Positions 15,543 through 24,598 are shown, numbered from the stretch's first letter. The stretch: 56,296 nt of DNA from an uncultured Clostridia bacterium (GCA_937876375.1 CALEHY010000015.1:1-56296); one strand, 5' to 3'. Notes: generated by a model not told the origin, from the letters alone. Program-made: numbers and translations.

Positions 15543-16388
15543 TTACTGAAGCTTTTTCATGATTTCGCCAAGCTTTTCGCTAGCCATGAATTTCTTGTAT
15601 AGTGTGTCAACGATTAGCGGTGGCATAACCTCGATAACGCCAAGGATAGGTGAGTTCTTTACTCTGTACTTCTGTCTTGGGTTAGCATCGTTAAGTGCCT
15701 TCATAACAGCCTCAACAAGATACTTAGGATCGTTTGCCATCTTTAGCTCGATATCCATCATACCCTTCATTTTCTCAAGTACGTCGCTGTACATATTTGT
15801 ACCGTTAATCATTCTGTCAAATGACTGTGTTGTCTTGCCGTGCATAGCAGTCTTGAAGCTACCTGGCTGGATTTTGATAACTGGGATATCGATGAACATA
15901 AGCTCACGACGTAGGCTGTCGTTGTATGCCTCAACAGCGTACTTTGATAGAGTGTATGGACCATTGAATGGCTGTGGTGTCATCCAACCACACTCTGATG
16001 AGCAGTTGATAATTCTACCGTGGCTAGCCTTGATAAGAGGGAAGAATGTCTTGTTCATCTTGATCATTCCCATTAGGTTAACCTCGATCATCTGCTCGAT
16101 AACCTTTACCTCACCCTCGATGAGTGAGCTCATCTGCTGTACACCAGAGAAGTTAACTAGTGCGTCGAGGTGATCTGTAACGCTTGATACCTCTTCGAAT
16201 GCAGCGTCAATGCTCTCTTGGTTTGTTACATCAATCTTTAGTGGGTGAGCATATGTAGTGTTCTTGATTTCTTCTAGTGACTCTTCATTTCTGCCACAAG
16301 CAAATACATACCATCCGCTTTCGGACATACGCTTTGCGATTTCCTTGCCAAGACCACTTGTTGCTCCTGTTACTAATCCGTATCTCAT
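15543..16388 (-). CDS. Short-chain dehydrogenase/reductase
   Basis: 281 residues of classical SDR. The Rossmann motif TGATSGLG is at residues 7-14, then DVTN, NFSG (the NNAG position), a Ser in NCSSE, and the catalytic Tyr/Lys in GPYTLSKYAVEAY. The C-terminal 80 residues (KYLVEAVMKALNDANPRQKYRV) are like those of SDRs acting on retinol, steroid or fatty-acyl substrates. An NAD(P)-dependent oxidoreductase of unknown substrate. Third gene of the murC-GNAT-SDR operon, 15 nt after the GNAT stop, with GGAGGG before its ATG. Confidence 0.85.
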   Translation of the reverse strand: MRYGLVTGATSGLGKEIAKRMSESGWYVFACGRNEESLEEIKNTTYAHPLKIDVTNQESIDAAFEEVSSVTDHLDALVNFSGVQQMSSLIEGEVKVIEQMIEVNLMGMIKMNKTFFPLIKASHGRIINCSSECGWMTPQPFNGPYTLSKYAVEAYNDSLRRELMFIDIPVIKIQPGSFKTAMHGKTTQSFDRMINGTNMYSDVLEKMKGMMDIELKMANDPKYLVEAVMKALNDANPRQKYRVKNSPILGVIEVMPPLIVDTLYKKFMASEKLGEIMKKLQ

Positions 16389-16403
16389 ATTACCCTCCTG
16401 TAT

Positions 16404-16826
16404 TTATAGTGCTTTTTCGCACCAAATATGTTCCTTTCCTTCTTCTAGATAAATATCTCCCATAACTGTGTAGCCAAGTGATTGGTAAAATCCTTTTGCA
16501 TGTAGCTGTGCAGAAATAGTTATCTTGTCAGCCTTAATGTTGTTTTTTAAATCATCTTCCATATAGCCTAGAATGAGTCTACCATAGCCCTTGCCACGAT
16601 ATTCCTTTAGCACTGCAATTCTGCCAGCGTGGTACACGCCTGGTGCCTCCTCAAAATATCTTGCTGTGGCAATAGCTTTGTCACCATCGAATAGTACGAT
16701 ATGTCTAGCCTTGTTATCATCATCGTGCTCATCAATCTCTGTTTCAAAGCCTTGCTCATCGATAAAGACTGTATATCGAATATATTTTGACTCCTCTGGG
16801 ACTATATCATATATCTTATAATGCAT
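16404..16826 (-). CDS. GNAT family N-acetyltransferase (ElaA-like)
   Basis: 140 residues with the single-domain GNAT fold. The N-terminal part has YTVFIDEQGF, a signature of the ElaA/YjcF-type group. The acetyl-CoA pyrophosphate loop is RGKGYGRLI near residue 76, and a C-terminal strand/helix follows (HAKGFYQSLGY). Acceptor unknown. Overlaps the end of murC by 11 nt, so it is translated from the same mRNA. Confidence 0.85.
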   Translation of the reverse strand: MHYKIYDIVPEESKYIRYTVFIDEQGFETEIDEHDDDNKARHIVLFDGDKAIATARYFEEAPGVYHAGRIAVLKEYRGKGYGRLILGYMEDDLKNNIKADKITISAQLHAKGFYQSLGYTVMGDIYLEEGKEHIWCEKAL

Positions 16827-18213
16827 TGTCCTGCTCTCTTTTCTTTAGTCGCTCAACCATCATTCTAGCAACCTTGTATACGTCGCCACAGCCAAGTGTG
16901 ATTACTAGGTCGCCATCCTCTGTGTTGTCACATACATAATCGCATATTTCGTCAAAAGTGTCAAGTTGTATAGAGCCTTTAATTTTGTCAGATAGGTCAG
17001 TAGCTTTTATACCAATTGTGTTGACCTCTCTTGAACCCATAATTTCGCTAACAACACATTTGTCAGCAATGCTGAGCACCTCAGCAAAATCATCAAGTAG
17101 GATTGACGTTCTAGTAAAGGTGAATGGCTGGTGAACAGCCCATACATGTTTATATCCCATCTTCATAGCAGCATCTAGTGTAACCTTGATTTCAGCAGGG
17201 TGGTGGGCATAGTCATCAGCAAATGTAACGCCACAGTACTTGCCTAGCAGCTCAAATCTTCTTGCAGCACCACCGAAAGCTTTTAGCCCTCTCTGTATGC
17301 TTTCAATATCAGCGCCACTCTCATATGCTGCGACAAATGCACATAGTGAGTTAACGATGTTGTGCTCACCAGGAACACTTAGCTCAATATGACATACAAA
17401 ATCTCCATTATGATATATGTCATATTCGCTATGAAATCCACCAGGGATATTAACATTTTTTGCTACCCATTCGTTGTCGTCATTGCGACCAACAGAGATT
17501 AGCTTCTTGCCCTCGATACCTTTTAATGTATCAATGGTGTTAATATCATCTCCATTGTAGATGATAGTTTTTGTTGTTAAATCAGCAAATTGTCTGAATG
17601 CCTTTTTGATATTATCTAGATTGCCGAAGAAATCTAGATGGTCCTCGTCAATATTAAGGATAACAGCCATATCTGGATTCATATGCAAGAATGTGTTGTT
17701 GAACTCACAGCTTTCGCATACAAAGTTCTCGCTATGACCATATCGACCATATGCGTCGATTGCTGGTAGTTTGCCACCAATAACAGCAGATGGGTCAAGT
17801 CCAGCCTCCATTAGTATCTGTGTAGTCATTGATGATACAGTGGTCTTTCCATGTGTACCACATACACCGATACAGTTAGAAAAAACACGGCTTAGTGCAC
17901 CTAATACCTCTGCTCTCTCAAAGCTAGGAAAATTAGCCTTTGCATATTCTAGCTCTTCATTACCTTTTAGTATAGCATTGGTGTAGATAACGAGATCAGT
18001 GTCATCGCTGATATTCTCCTTGACTTGACCTAGATATACTGTTGCACCCTCTTTTTCGATGCGTCTAAAGGTCTCTGTATCATTGTTGTCAGAGCCAGAT
18101 ACAGTGTATCCAAGTGATAGCATTATCTCTGCGATAGGGCACATTCCAGCACCACCGATACCTATAAAATGTATCCTTTTTGACTCTTTTAGTAGTTCAT
18201 CTATATTTTTCAA
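16816..18213 (-). CDS. murC: UDP-N-acetylmuramate--L-alanine ligase
   Basis: 465 residues from a TTG start at 18213, chosen because GGAGG lies 8 nt upstream. The reading can be extended to 18282 but that part has no family match. Adds L-Ala to UDP-MurNAc in the cytosol during peptidoglycan synthesis. Visible motifs: GIGGAGM in the N-terminal UDP-binding domain, the ATP P-loop GTHGKTT near 105, NIDEDHLDFF, and DDYAHHP in the C-terminal ligase domain. A TATAAT with a TTTATT 17 nt upstream (18251-18279, minus strand) may be its promoter, sharing the intergenic space with the dpa promoter. First gene of the murC-GNAT-SDR operon. Confidence 0.93.
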   Translation of the reverse strand: MKNIDELLKESKRIHFIGIGGAGMCPIAEIMLSLGYTVSGSDNNDTETFRRIEKEGATVYLGQVKENISDDTDLVIYTNAILKGNEELEYAKANFPSFERAEVLGALSRVFSNCIGVCGTHGKTTVSSMTTQILMEAGLDPSAVIGGKLPAIDAYGRYGHSENFVCESCEFNNTFLHMNPDMAVILNIDEDHLDFFGNLDNIKKAFRQFADLTTKTIIYNGDDINTIDTLKGIEGKKLISVGRNDDNEWVAKNVNIPGGFHSEYDIYHNGDFVCHIELSVPGEHNIVNSLCAFVAAYESGADIESIQRGLKAFGGAARRFELLGKYCGVTFADDYAHHPAEIKVTLDAAMKMGYKHVWAVHQPFTFTRTSILLDDFAEVLSIADKCVVSEIMGSREVNTIGIKATDLSDKIKGSIQLDTFDEICDYVCDNTEDGDLVITLGCGDVYKVARMMVERLKKREQDNAL

Positions 18214-18279
18214 GGAATAAACCTCCAAAGATATTTCATATACAAATACTATTATACTACTTTTCTTTTCAAAAATAAA

Positions 18280-18308
18280 CACCCTTTTTCACTTTGTTTC
18301 ATAAAATA
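18280..18308 (+). promoter_or_regulatory. Candidate sigma-K promoter of dpaAB
   Basis: CACC at 18280-18283, 16-nt spacing, CATAAAATA at 18300-18308. This fits the Bacillus sigma-K pattern mACm-N16-CATAnnnTA at every defined position, and spoVF is sigma-K dependent in Bacillus. The predicted start falls only about 10 nt before the GTG at 18324. Confidence 0.6.
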
Positions 18309-18323
18309 TGGTAGGTGATTATT

Positions 18324-18995
18324 GTGATTAGTATTTATGTGTCGGATAAGACCGACAAAAGAATGATATATGCTTGCGATTATTTGCAAGATTACGGATA
18401 TGAAATTTCAAAGGATATTGAAAAGGCTGATTATATTTTGCCACCAGTTACAGCCAGTCCAAAGGACACTGATTTACCATATATGGCAGAGGAATCATTT
18501 CTTGTTGCTAACGCTGTGCTAACAGCAGAGGCAGCAGCTTGTGTCGCAAAGGATAACAGTGATTTGAGTCTTGTTGGAGCATCTGTTTTGATTGTTGGCT
18601 ATGGCAGAATTGCAAGAGCACTTCATAGGATTATGAGCGTTTATTCTAGCGATATTACCGTTTGCGCTAGAAAGTCTAGCGACAGAGCCATAGCAGAGTA
18701 CAGTGGAGCAAAGGCGATTACATTTGATGATTTAAGAACGAAATCAAGTTATGATTTTGTGTTCAATACAGTACCTCATCCTATCTTTAACGATTTAGAA
18801 CTAAAGGCTTTGCCAAAGAGTGCAATACTCATCGATTTGGCGTCCTTTCCTGGTGGAGTAGATAAGCATTTAGCATCTGTTATTGGAGTAAAACTTGTCG
18901 AGTCTAGGGGATTGCCTGGGAAATATTCTCCAAAATCAGCTGGAAAAATAATCGCAATTACCGTTGATAAGATTATCAAGGAGGGAAGAATATGA
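18324..18995 (+). CDS. dpaA: Dipicolinate synthase subunit A
   Basis: About 223 residues from GTG 18324 (AGGTG 6 nt upstream). A GTG at 18315 is an alternative. Rossmann nucleotide-binding motif VLIVGYGRIARAL near residue 90, preceded by the NAVLTAEAAA helix typical of SpoVFA, and followed by NTVPHPIF, LIDLASFPGGVD and GLPGKYSPKSAG. It oxidises dihydrodipicolinate to dipicolinic acid in the mother cell together with DpaB. Bacillus DpaA is nearly 300 residues; here the N-terminal domain is shorter by about 70. The dpaB ATG overlaps its stop by 4 nt. Confidence 0.88.
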   Translation: MISIYVSDKTDKRMIYACDYLQDYGYEISKDIEKADYILPPVTASPKDTDLPYMAEESFLVANAVLTAEAAACVAKDNSDLSLVGASVLIVGYGRIARALHRIMSVYSSDITVCARKSSDRAIAEYSGAKAITFDDLRTKSSYDFVFNTVPHPIFNDLELKALPKSAILIDLASFPGGVDKHLASVIGVKLVESRGLPGKYSPKSAGKIIAITVDKIIKEGRI

Positions 18996-19555
18996 ATATA
19001 GGATATTGTTTTACAGGTTCATTTTGTACATTTTCAAGAGCGATGAGCATCGTCAAAGATTTGGTTAAGGCTGGTCATAATGTTGTGCCTATCATGAGCG
19101 AAAATGCATATAGCACTGACACTAGATTCGGCACGGCAGAAGAAATTCAAAATGAACTGATATCCATTACTGGCAACAGTATTATCCATAATATCGTGTC
19201 AGCTGAGCCTATTGGACCAAAGAAAATGTTTGACGTTCTTGTTGTTGCACCTTGTACTGGCAACACACTTGCAAAGCTTGCTAGTGGTATAACTGATACT
19301 ACAGTTACTATGGCTGTAAAATCGCATATTAGAAACTCACGACCAGTCGTTATTGGTGTGTCTACCAATGATGCTCTTGGTGGCTCTGCAAAGAATATTG
19401 GTGCTCTGCAAAATTACAAGAATTATTATTTCGTTCCATATGGAATGGATGACTGTGAGAACAAGCCAAAATCTATGGTCTGTGATTTTTCGATGATACC
19501 TCACACGATAGATTTAGCAATGAAAAATATGGAAATTAGCAAAAAAATCATCTAG
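18992..19555 (+). CDS. dpaB: Dipicolinate synthase subunit B
   Basis: 187 residues of the flavoprotein (HFCD) fold: IGYCFTGSFCTFSRA at the N-terminus, VVAPCTGNTLAKLASGITD near 86, and STNDALGGSAKNIG near 126, all standard for SpoVFB. It forms the dipicolinate synthase complex with DpaA. Dipicolinic acid with calcium dehydrates and protects the spore core. GGAGG-like sequence precedes the ATG. Confidence 0.92.
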   Translation: MNIGYCFTGSFCTFSRAMSIVKDLVKAGHNVVPIMSENAYSTDTRFGTAEEIQNELISITGNSIIHNIVSAEPIGPKKMFDVLVVAPCTGNTLAKLASGITDTTVTMAVKSHIRNSRPVVIGVSTNDALGGSAKNIGALQNYKNYYFVPYGMDDCENKPKSMVCDFSMIPHTIDLAMKNMEISKKII

Positions 19556-19556
19556 T

Positions 19557-19597
19557 ATTTTTAGGGTGTGAATACCGAAATATTTGCACCCTAAAAA
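19557..19597 (+). terminator. Possible terminator hairpin after dpaB
   Basis: TTTTTAGGGTG and CACCCTAAAAA form an 11-bp stem around an 18-nt loop, right after the stop. The loop is large and no T run follows on the plus strand, so function is uncertain. Confidence 0.4.
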
Positions 19598-19623
19598 ATG
19601 TTATAAAAATTTTGTATTTTTTA

Positions 19624-19652
19624 TTGACATAGTTTACTAAAAATTATATATT
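19624..19652 (+). promoter_or_regulatory. Sigma-A promoter of potABCD
   Basis: TTGACA at 19624-19629, 17-nt spacer, TATATT at 19647-19652. The leader contains a 9-bp hairpin at 19662-19682 (TGTGTTGAA/TTCGACACA) before the ribosome site. Confidence 0.7.
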
Positions 19653-19711
19653 TACCTTATTATGTGTTGAATTATTCGACACAAATCGGGTTACAAAGAG
19701 GAAGTGCATAA

Positions 19712-20848
19712 TTGAAGAAGATTATTGATCTAAAGGACATTACAGTTAGCTACGGTGACAATACCGTATTAGAAAATTTGAATTTGTACATTAATGAAAA
19801 AGAGTTTATAACACTGCTCGGACCTTCTGGCTGTGGCAAGACCACAACATTGCGTGCTATCGCTGGCTTCGTTAAGCCTGATTCTGGTGACGTAATCTTT
19901 GAGGGCAAGAGAATCAATGATGTTCCACCACACAAGAGAAAGGTGAACACCATTTTTCAGCGTTATGCTCTTTTTTCTCATTTAAATGTTTATGAAAATA
20001 TAGCTTTCGGACCACAGCTCCAAAAGATGCCAAAGGATGAGGTCCGTAAAACAGTAGCATCTATGCTAGAGCTAGTTAACCTTAAGGGCTTTGAGAAGCG
20101 ACCTATCGACTCACTATCAGGTGGTCAGCAACAGCGTGTTGCTATCGCTCGTGCCCTTGCTAACAAGCCACATGTCTTGCTACTTGATGAGCCACTTGGT
20201 GCTCTTGATTTAAAGCTTCGCAAGGATATGCAGCGTGAGCTAAAGAATATCCAGCAGGAGCTTGGTATCACATTCGTATATGTTACTCATGACCAGGAGG
20301 AAGCTCTGTCTATGTCTGACACAGTTGTTGTTATGGATAGAGGTAAGATACAGCAGATTGGCACACCAGAGGATATCTATAATGAGCCAGTCAATGCTTT
20401 TGTTGCTGATTTTATTGGTGAGAGTAATATCGTTGATGCAATTATGCTTGACGATTACAAGGTTACCTTTGGTGGCGTTAAGTTCGACTGTCTCGACAAG
20501 GGATTTGAGCCTAACGAGTTCGTTGAGGCTGTCGTTAGACCAGAGGATATCAAGATTGTTGAGCCTGGCGCAAAGGCATCACTTACTGGTACTATTACCA
20601 GCGTTACATTCAAGGGCGTTCATTTTGAAATTCTTGTTGACGTTGGTGGATTTATCTGGATGATTCAGACTACTCAAGATAATCTAAAGGTCGATGATAC
20701 TATCGGTATGTATATCGAGCCTGATGCTATTCATATTATGAAGCGTAGTGAGTATTCTGGTGAGTTCGGTGACTATTCGTCATTCTCTGATGAGATGGAT
20801 CATATTTCCGATGCATCATATAACTGGGAGGATAATGATGAAGAATAG
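19712..20848 (+). CDS. potA: Spermidine/putrescine ABC transporter ATPase
   Basis: 378 residues, TTG start with GAGGAAG upstream. Walker A GPSGCGKTT near residue 39, Q-loop QRYALFSHL, ABC signature LSGGQQQR near 135, Walker B VLLLDEPLGALD and switch His in YVTHDQEEA. The C-terminal TOBE domain (240-350) binds regulatory ligand in PotA/MalK-type ATPases. It powers uptake by PotB/PotC. Last codons overlap the potB start. First gene of the potABCD operon. Confidence 0.93.
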   Translation: MKKIIDLKDITVSYGDNTVLENLNLYINEKEFITLLGPSGCGKTTTLRAIAGFVKPDSGDVIFEGKRINDVPPHKRKVNTIFQRYALFSHLNVYENIAFGPQLQKMPKDEVRKTVASMLELVNLKGFEKRPIDSLSGGQQQRVAIARALANKPHVLLLDEPLGALDLKLRKDMQRELKNIQQELGITFVYVTHDQEEALSMSDTVVVMDRGKIQQIGTPEDIYNEPVNAFVADFIGESNIVDAIMLDDYKVTFGGVKFDCLDKGFEPNEFVEAVVRPEDIKIVEPGAKASLTGTITSVTFKGVHFEILVDVGGFIWMIQTTQDNLKVDDTIGMYIEPDAIHIMKRSEYSGEFGDYSSFSDEMDHISDASYNWEDNDEE

Positions 20849-21698
20849 TCTTTCAAAAAAGCTACTGGACAAGCCATATATGGTGTGGGCACTTATGTTT
20901 ATTATCGCTCCACTTGTTATGGTACTTTATTATGCTGTTACAGATAGGTCCGGTGCATTTACTCTTAATAACTTTAGTCAAATTGGTGCATATTTTCCTA
21001 CAATTTTACTGTCTATTCTGTATGGACTTGTTGCTACAATAATATGCCTTGTTCTTGGCTATCCGTTCGCATATTTTTTGTCCAAGCATACTGTTCGCAC
21101 CCAGAGGACTATGGTGTTACTCGTTATGCTACCTATGTGGATGAACTTTCTTATCAGAACATACAGCCTTATGACTATCCTTGGTGATAGTGGTGTTATC
21201 AACAATCTTTTTGAGGCACTTAATCTCCTAAAATCTGTTGAAACAGAGGAGGGTATGGCTTTAGAAAAATTGCATTTGCTAAATACTAGTGGTGCTGTAA
21301 TTCTTGGTATGGTATATAATTTCTTGCCATATATGATTTTGCCTATCTATTCGGTGTTATCAAAAATGGATAACTCACTTTTAGAGGCTGCACAGGATTT
21401 GGGCTCAAACAAGCTTCATAGCTTCAGACGAGTTGTTCTTCCACTATCTCTACCAGGTATGCTCAGTGGTATTACTATGGTGTTCGTACCTTGTGTATCA
21501 ACATTCTATATCACTCAAAAGCTTGGTGGAGGACAGATTGTTCTTATCGGTGACGTTATCGAGACACAGTTCCAGTCTGCGAATAACTACAATCTTGGTG
21601 CTGCCCTCAGCTTTATTCTTATGATACTCATCTTCATATGCCTAGGTATTATGAACTACTTTGATGATGGAACAGAGGATGGAGGTGTTGTAATATGA
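20838..21698 (+). CDS. potB: Spermidine/putrescine ABC transporter permease
   Basis: 286 residues from ATG 20838 (GGGAGG at 20826-20831). The reading frame continues upstream inside potA but without a ribosome site. Six TM segments with the EAA loop EAAQDLGSNKLHSFRRVVLPLSLPG near 215, which docks on PotA. Contains a long second periplasmic loop. Overlaps potC by 4 nt. Confidence 0.9.
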   Translation: MKNSLSKKLLDKPYMVWALMFIIAPLVMVLYYAVTDRSGAFTLNNFSQIGAYFPTILLSILYGLVATIICLVLGYPFAYFLSKHTVRTQRTMVLLVMLPMWMNFLIRTYSLMTILGDSGVINNLFEALNLLKSVETEEGMALEKLHLLNTSGAVILGMVYNFLPYMILPIYSVLSKMDNSLLEAAQDLGSNKLHSFRRVVLPLSLPGMLSGITMVFVPCVSTFYITQKLGGGQIVLIGDVIETQFQSANNYNLGAALSFILMILIFICLGIMNYFDDGTEDGGVVI

Positions 21699-22510
21699 AA
21701 AAGCGTACCTCATTTGTATCGAAGCTTTATATGCTTCTCATCTTCATATTCCTATATGCACCTATAGCTGTTATGATGGTGTTCTCATTTAATGCGTCAT
21801 CTAGCACATACCAGATGAGTGGTTTCTCTACCTATTGGTGGAACGAAATGTTTCGTGATACATTGGCTATGAATGCCCTTAAGAATACTGTTATTCTTGC
21901 TGTTGCAACAGCTGCTGTGTCTACTGTGCTTGGTATTTTTGCTGCAGTTGGCTTGTTTATGAACAAGAACAAGCTTTATAAGCGTACGATGATGAACGCT
22001 ACCAATATCCCTATGATGAACCCAGAAATCGTTACTGGTATATCAATGATGCTACTCTTTGTTTTTGCTGGTACAATGGTCCACAAGACAGAGGTGCTTG
22101 GATTTTCAACACTCCTTATCGCACATATTACATTCTGCCTTCCTTATGTTATTTTGAATGTAATGCCAAAGCTTCGTCAGTTCGATATGAATGTGTACGA
22201 GGCTGCTGTTGATTTGGGATGCAAGCCATTTACAGCATTTATTAAGGTTGTTTTGCCAGAGATTATGAGTGGTATCATCACTGGCTGTGTTATGAGCTTT
22301 ACATTGTCACTTGATGATTTCATCATTTCATATTTCACTAATGGACCATCTTTCCAGACTCTACCTATTTATATCTTCTCTTTGACAAAGAAGAGGGTAA
22401 AGCCTGATATGTTCGCACTGTCAACACTTATGTTTGTTGTTATCCTAGTGCTACTTGTCCTTATGAATGTGGCACAGAGTAGATCCGACAAGAAAGAGGG
22501 GGCAAAGTAA
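21695..22510 (+). CDS. potC: Spermidine/putrescine ABC transporter permease
   Basis: 271 residues, six TM segments. The EAA motif is EAAVDLGCKPFTAFIKVVLPEIMSG near 168, and SFTLSLDDFIISYFTNG is the characteristic PotC segment. Overlaps both potB and potD by a few bases (ATGA and TAATG), so expression is coupled. Confidence 0.92.
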   Translation: MKKRTSFVSKLYMLLIFIFLYAPIAVMMVFSFNASSSTYQMSGFSTYWWNEMFRDTLAMNALKNTVILAVATAAVSTVLGIFAAVGLFMNKNKLYKRTMMNATNIPMMNPEIVTGISMMLLFVFAGTMVHKTEVLGFSTLLIAHITFCLPYVILNVMPKLRQFDMNVYEAAVDLGCKPFTAFIKVVLPEIMSGIITGCVMSFTLSLDDFIISYFTNGPSFQTLPIYIFSLTKKRVKPDMFALSTLMFVVILVLLVLMNVAQSRSDKKEGAK

Positions 22511-23769
22511 TGAAAAAATTATTATCCCTTATTGTTTCGTTGTCAATCATCGCCACAGCGTTCAGTGCTATCACAGCATATGCTGATGATTACTTTTCAC
22601 AAGAGCAAAAGGATTACTATGCATCACTAGGATTGCAGGGCACTACTATCAATGTCTACAATTGGGGCGAGTATATCTCTGATGGCTCTGATGGCTCTAT
22701 GGACGTCGTTAGTGAGTTCGAGCGCCTTACTGGTGCAAATGTTAATTATACTAATTTTGAGTCTAATGAGAATATGTATTCAAAGCTTTCTGCTGGTGGT
22801 GTGTCATATGACGTTGTAGTGCCTAGTGATTATATGGTACAGCGCCTAATTGATGAAAAATTACTTTTAGAGCTTGATTATTCTAATATTCCAAATTTTG
22901 ATAAATATGTTCGTGACGATTGCAAGAACTTGTATTTCGACAAGGACCAAAAGTATTCTGTATGCTTTAATACTGGTACTACTATCTTGATTTATAACAA
23001 GAAACTTGTTAATGAGGAGCCTACCTCTTGGTCTGTCTTATGGGATGAGCAGTATAAGGGCAAGATTCTTATGTTTAACAATTCTCGTGATGCATTCGCT
23101 ATCGCACAGTTTATGCTAGGTCAAAGCCTTAATTCTACTGTAGAGCAGGATTGGGTAGATGCTGCAAATTTATTAGCAGAGCAAAAGGATAAGGTTAACC
23201 CAGTCTATGTTATGGATGAGGTGTTTAACCTTATGGAGTCTGGTGAGTATGCATTTGCTACCTATTATGCTGGTGATTATGTCCTTATGAATGAGAATAA
23301 TGAGGATCTAGGCTATTGTTTCCCAAAAGAGGGCGTTAACGACTTCTACGATGCATTCTGTATTCCAACCTGTTCACAGAATAAGAAGGGTGCAGAGGCA
23401 TTCATCAATTTTATGATGGAGCCAGAGGTTGCATACGAGAATGAGGAGTATATTTACTATGCTTCTGCCAACAAGGCTGTGGAAGAAAATGAGGATTCAT
23501 CTCTGTTTGGTAACGAGGCTGTTTATCCTACAAAGGAGCTTGTTACCCAGTATTTTGAGAATTTGCCACAGAATATTCTAGAGCTAGAGAACAACCTGTG
23601 GTCACAGGTCAAGAGTGGCAATATGAGTATCGATAGCAAGAAAAATGAGCAGAAGATATATATAGAGTCTGGCATTGTCGCTGGTGCTGTCGTTGTTATT
23701 GTTGCTGTGTCCTTTATCGGCAAACAGCGTAGAAAAAAGGAACAGGATTTGAGTGATTTGTATGATTAA
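22510..23769 (+). CDS. potD: Spermidine/putrescine-binding protein with C-terminal membrane anchor
   Basis: 419 residues. Residues 1-25 are a signal peptide ending in AYA with no lipobox Cys. The periplasmic-binding fold runs from NVYNWGEYI near 46 through YDVVVPSDYM, and has LIYNKKLV, TYYAGDYV and FCIPTCSQNKKGAEAFINFM. Residues 385-405 are a hydrophobic TM helix (GIVAGAVVVIVAVSFI) followed by a basic stop-transfer tail. Gram-positive PotD proteins are normally lipoproteins. Here a C-terminal helix replaces the lipid anchor. It delivers polyamines to PotB/PotC. Confidence 0.9.
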   Translation: MKKLLSLIVSLSIIATAFSAITAYADDYFSQEQKDYYASLGLQGTTINVYNWGEYISDGSDGSMDVVSEFERLTGANVNYTNFESNENMYSKLSAGGVSYDVVVPSDYMVQRLIDEKLLLELDYSNIPNFDKYVRDDCKNLYFDKDQKYSVCFNTGTTILIYNKKLVNEEPTSWSVLWDEQYKGKILMFNNSRDAFAIAQFMLGQSLNSTVEQDWVDAANLLAEQKDKVNPVYVMDEVFNLMESGEYAFATYYAGDYVLMNENNEDLGYCFPKEGVNDFYDAFCIPTCSQNKKGAEAFINFMMEPEVAYENEEYIYYASANKAVEENEDSSLFGNEAVYPTKELVTQYFENLPQNILELENNLWSQVKSGNMSIDSKKNEQKIYIESGIVAGAVVVIVAVSFIGKQRRKKEQDLSDLYD

Positions 23770-24409
23770 ATGTGCTATTTTTGATTTGGATGGTACTCTA
23801 GTGAATACTATCGACGACCTTGCTGGTGCTTGTAATATTCTTATTGATAAGTATGGCTACGATGCCCATTGGACCACTGATGATTACAAGAAATTCGTTG
23901 GCAATGGTGCAAAAAAGCTTGTTGCTAGAGCATTTGGTGAATCGCTTGATGATGACACATTAGAGCAGAGATATGCTGAGTTTAAAACTCTTTATGACGA
24001 GATAAAGATGGAGCACGCCCATGCATATGATGGTATTGTAGAACAGCTAGAGATACTTAAAGAAAAGGGTATTAAGCTTGCTGTTGTAACTAATAAACCG
24101 GATATTGCTGCAAAGGGAATGGTTGAGCATATATTTGGCAAGGGCTATTTTGACTACATTGTTGGCTGTGTCGATGGCGTTCCAGTTAAGCCGGACCCTG
24201 CTACAACGAGGATGGCTCTAAAGGCACTTGATTGCAAGGCTAGTGAGGCTATTTACTTCGGTGATAGTGAGGTTGACGTTCGTACAGCGAAGAACGCAAA
24301 TGTCGAGTGCGTGGCTTGTTCTTGGGGCTTTCGTTCGTTCGAAACATTGTTCAAGGAGAACCCTGAAATCATCATCGATGAGCCTCGATATATCTCCAAA
24401 CTTTTTTGA
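23762..24409 (+). CDS. HAD-family hydrolase, phosphoglycolate phosphatase-like
   Basis: 215 residues from ATG 23762, which overlaps the potD stop. A GTG at 23753 is an alternative. HAD motif I DLDGTLVNT, motif II VVTNKP, motif III Lys in VPVKPDPATT and motif IV YFGDSEVDVRTA are all intact. The helical cap after motif I is of the Gph/PgmB type. Substrate could be 2-phosphoglycolate, pyrophosphate or a sugar phosphate. Last gene of the pot transcript. Confidence 0.88.
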   Translation: MIKCAIFDLDGTLVNTIDDLAGACNILIDKYGYDAHWTTDDYKKFVGNGAKKLVARAFGESLDDDTLEQRYAEFKTLYDEIKMEHAHAYDGIVEQLEILKEKGIKLAVVTNKPDIAAKGMVEHIFGKGYFDYIVGCVDGVPVKPDPATTRMALKALDCKASEAIYFGDSEVDVRTAKNANVECVACSWGFRSFETLFKENPEIIIDEPRYISKLF

Positions 24410-24427
24410 TTTTTATATAAAAAACTG

Positions 24428-24456
24428 TTGACATTCAAAATATCTTTTGATATAAT
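24428..24456 (+). promoter_or_regulatory. Promoter of tRNA-Leu(GAG)
   Basis: TTGACA at 24428-24433, 17 nt, TATAAT at 24451-24456: a perfect sigma-A promoter 13 nt before the tRNA. Confidence 0.8.
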
Positions 24457-24469
24457 TCATATCGTTGAC

Positions 24470-24554
24470 GCGAGAGTGGCGGAATCGGCAGACGCGCACG
24501 TTTGAGGGGCGTGTGGGGCGACTCGTACGGGTTCAAGTCCCGTCTCTCGCACCA
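24470..24554 (+). tRNA. tRNA-Leu (anticodon GAG)
   Basis: 85 nt with a 7-bp acceptor stem GCGAGAG/CTCTCGC, GGCGGAATCGGCAGAC D-arm, anticodon stem CACGT/GCGTG around TTGAGGG, a long class II variable arm, T-arm GGGTTCAAGTCCC and an encoded CCA. Reads CUC/CUU leucine codons. Confidence 0.93.
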
Positions 24555-24591
24555 AAAATGGTAGTTATCCATTCGGATAGCTACCATTTTT
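24555..24591 (+). terminator. Terminator of tRNA-Leu(GAG)
   Basis: A 17-base stem with AAAAATGGTAG and its complement and an ATTC loop, ending in TTTTTCTTTT, directly after CCA. Confidence 0.8.
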
Positions 24592-24598
24592 CTTTTAT

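Noticed and set aside
18214..18282. 23-residue N-terminal extension of MurC
   Set aside because: No family match; the TTG at 18213 has GGAGG at ideal distance.
20262..20663. Frame-shifted open frame within potA
   Set aside because: Overlaps a fully conserved ATPase gene in another frame; Leu/Ser-rich shadow without a ribosome site.
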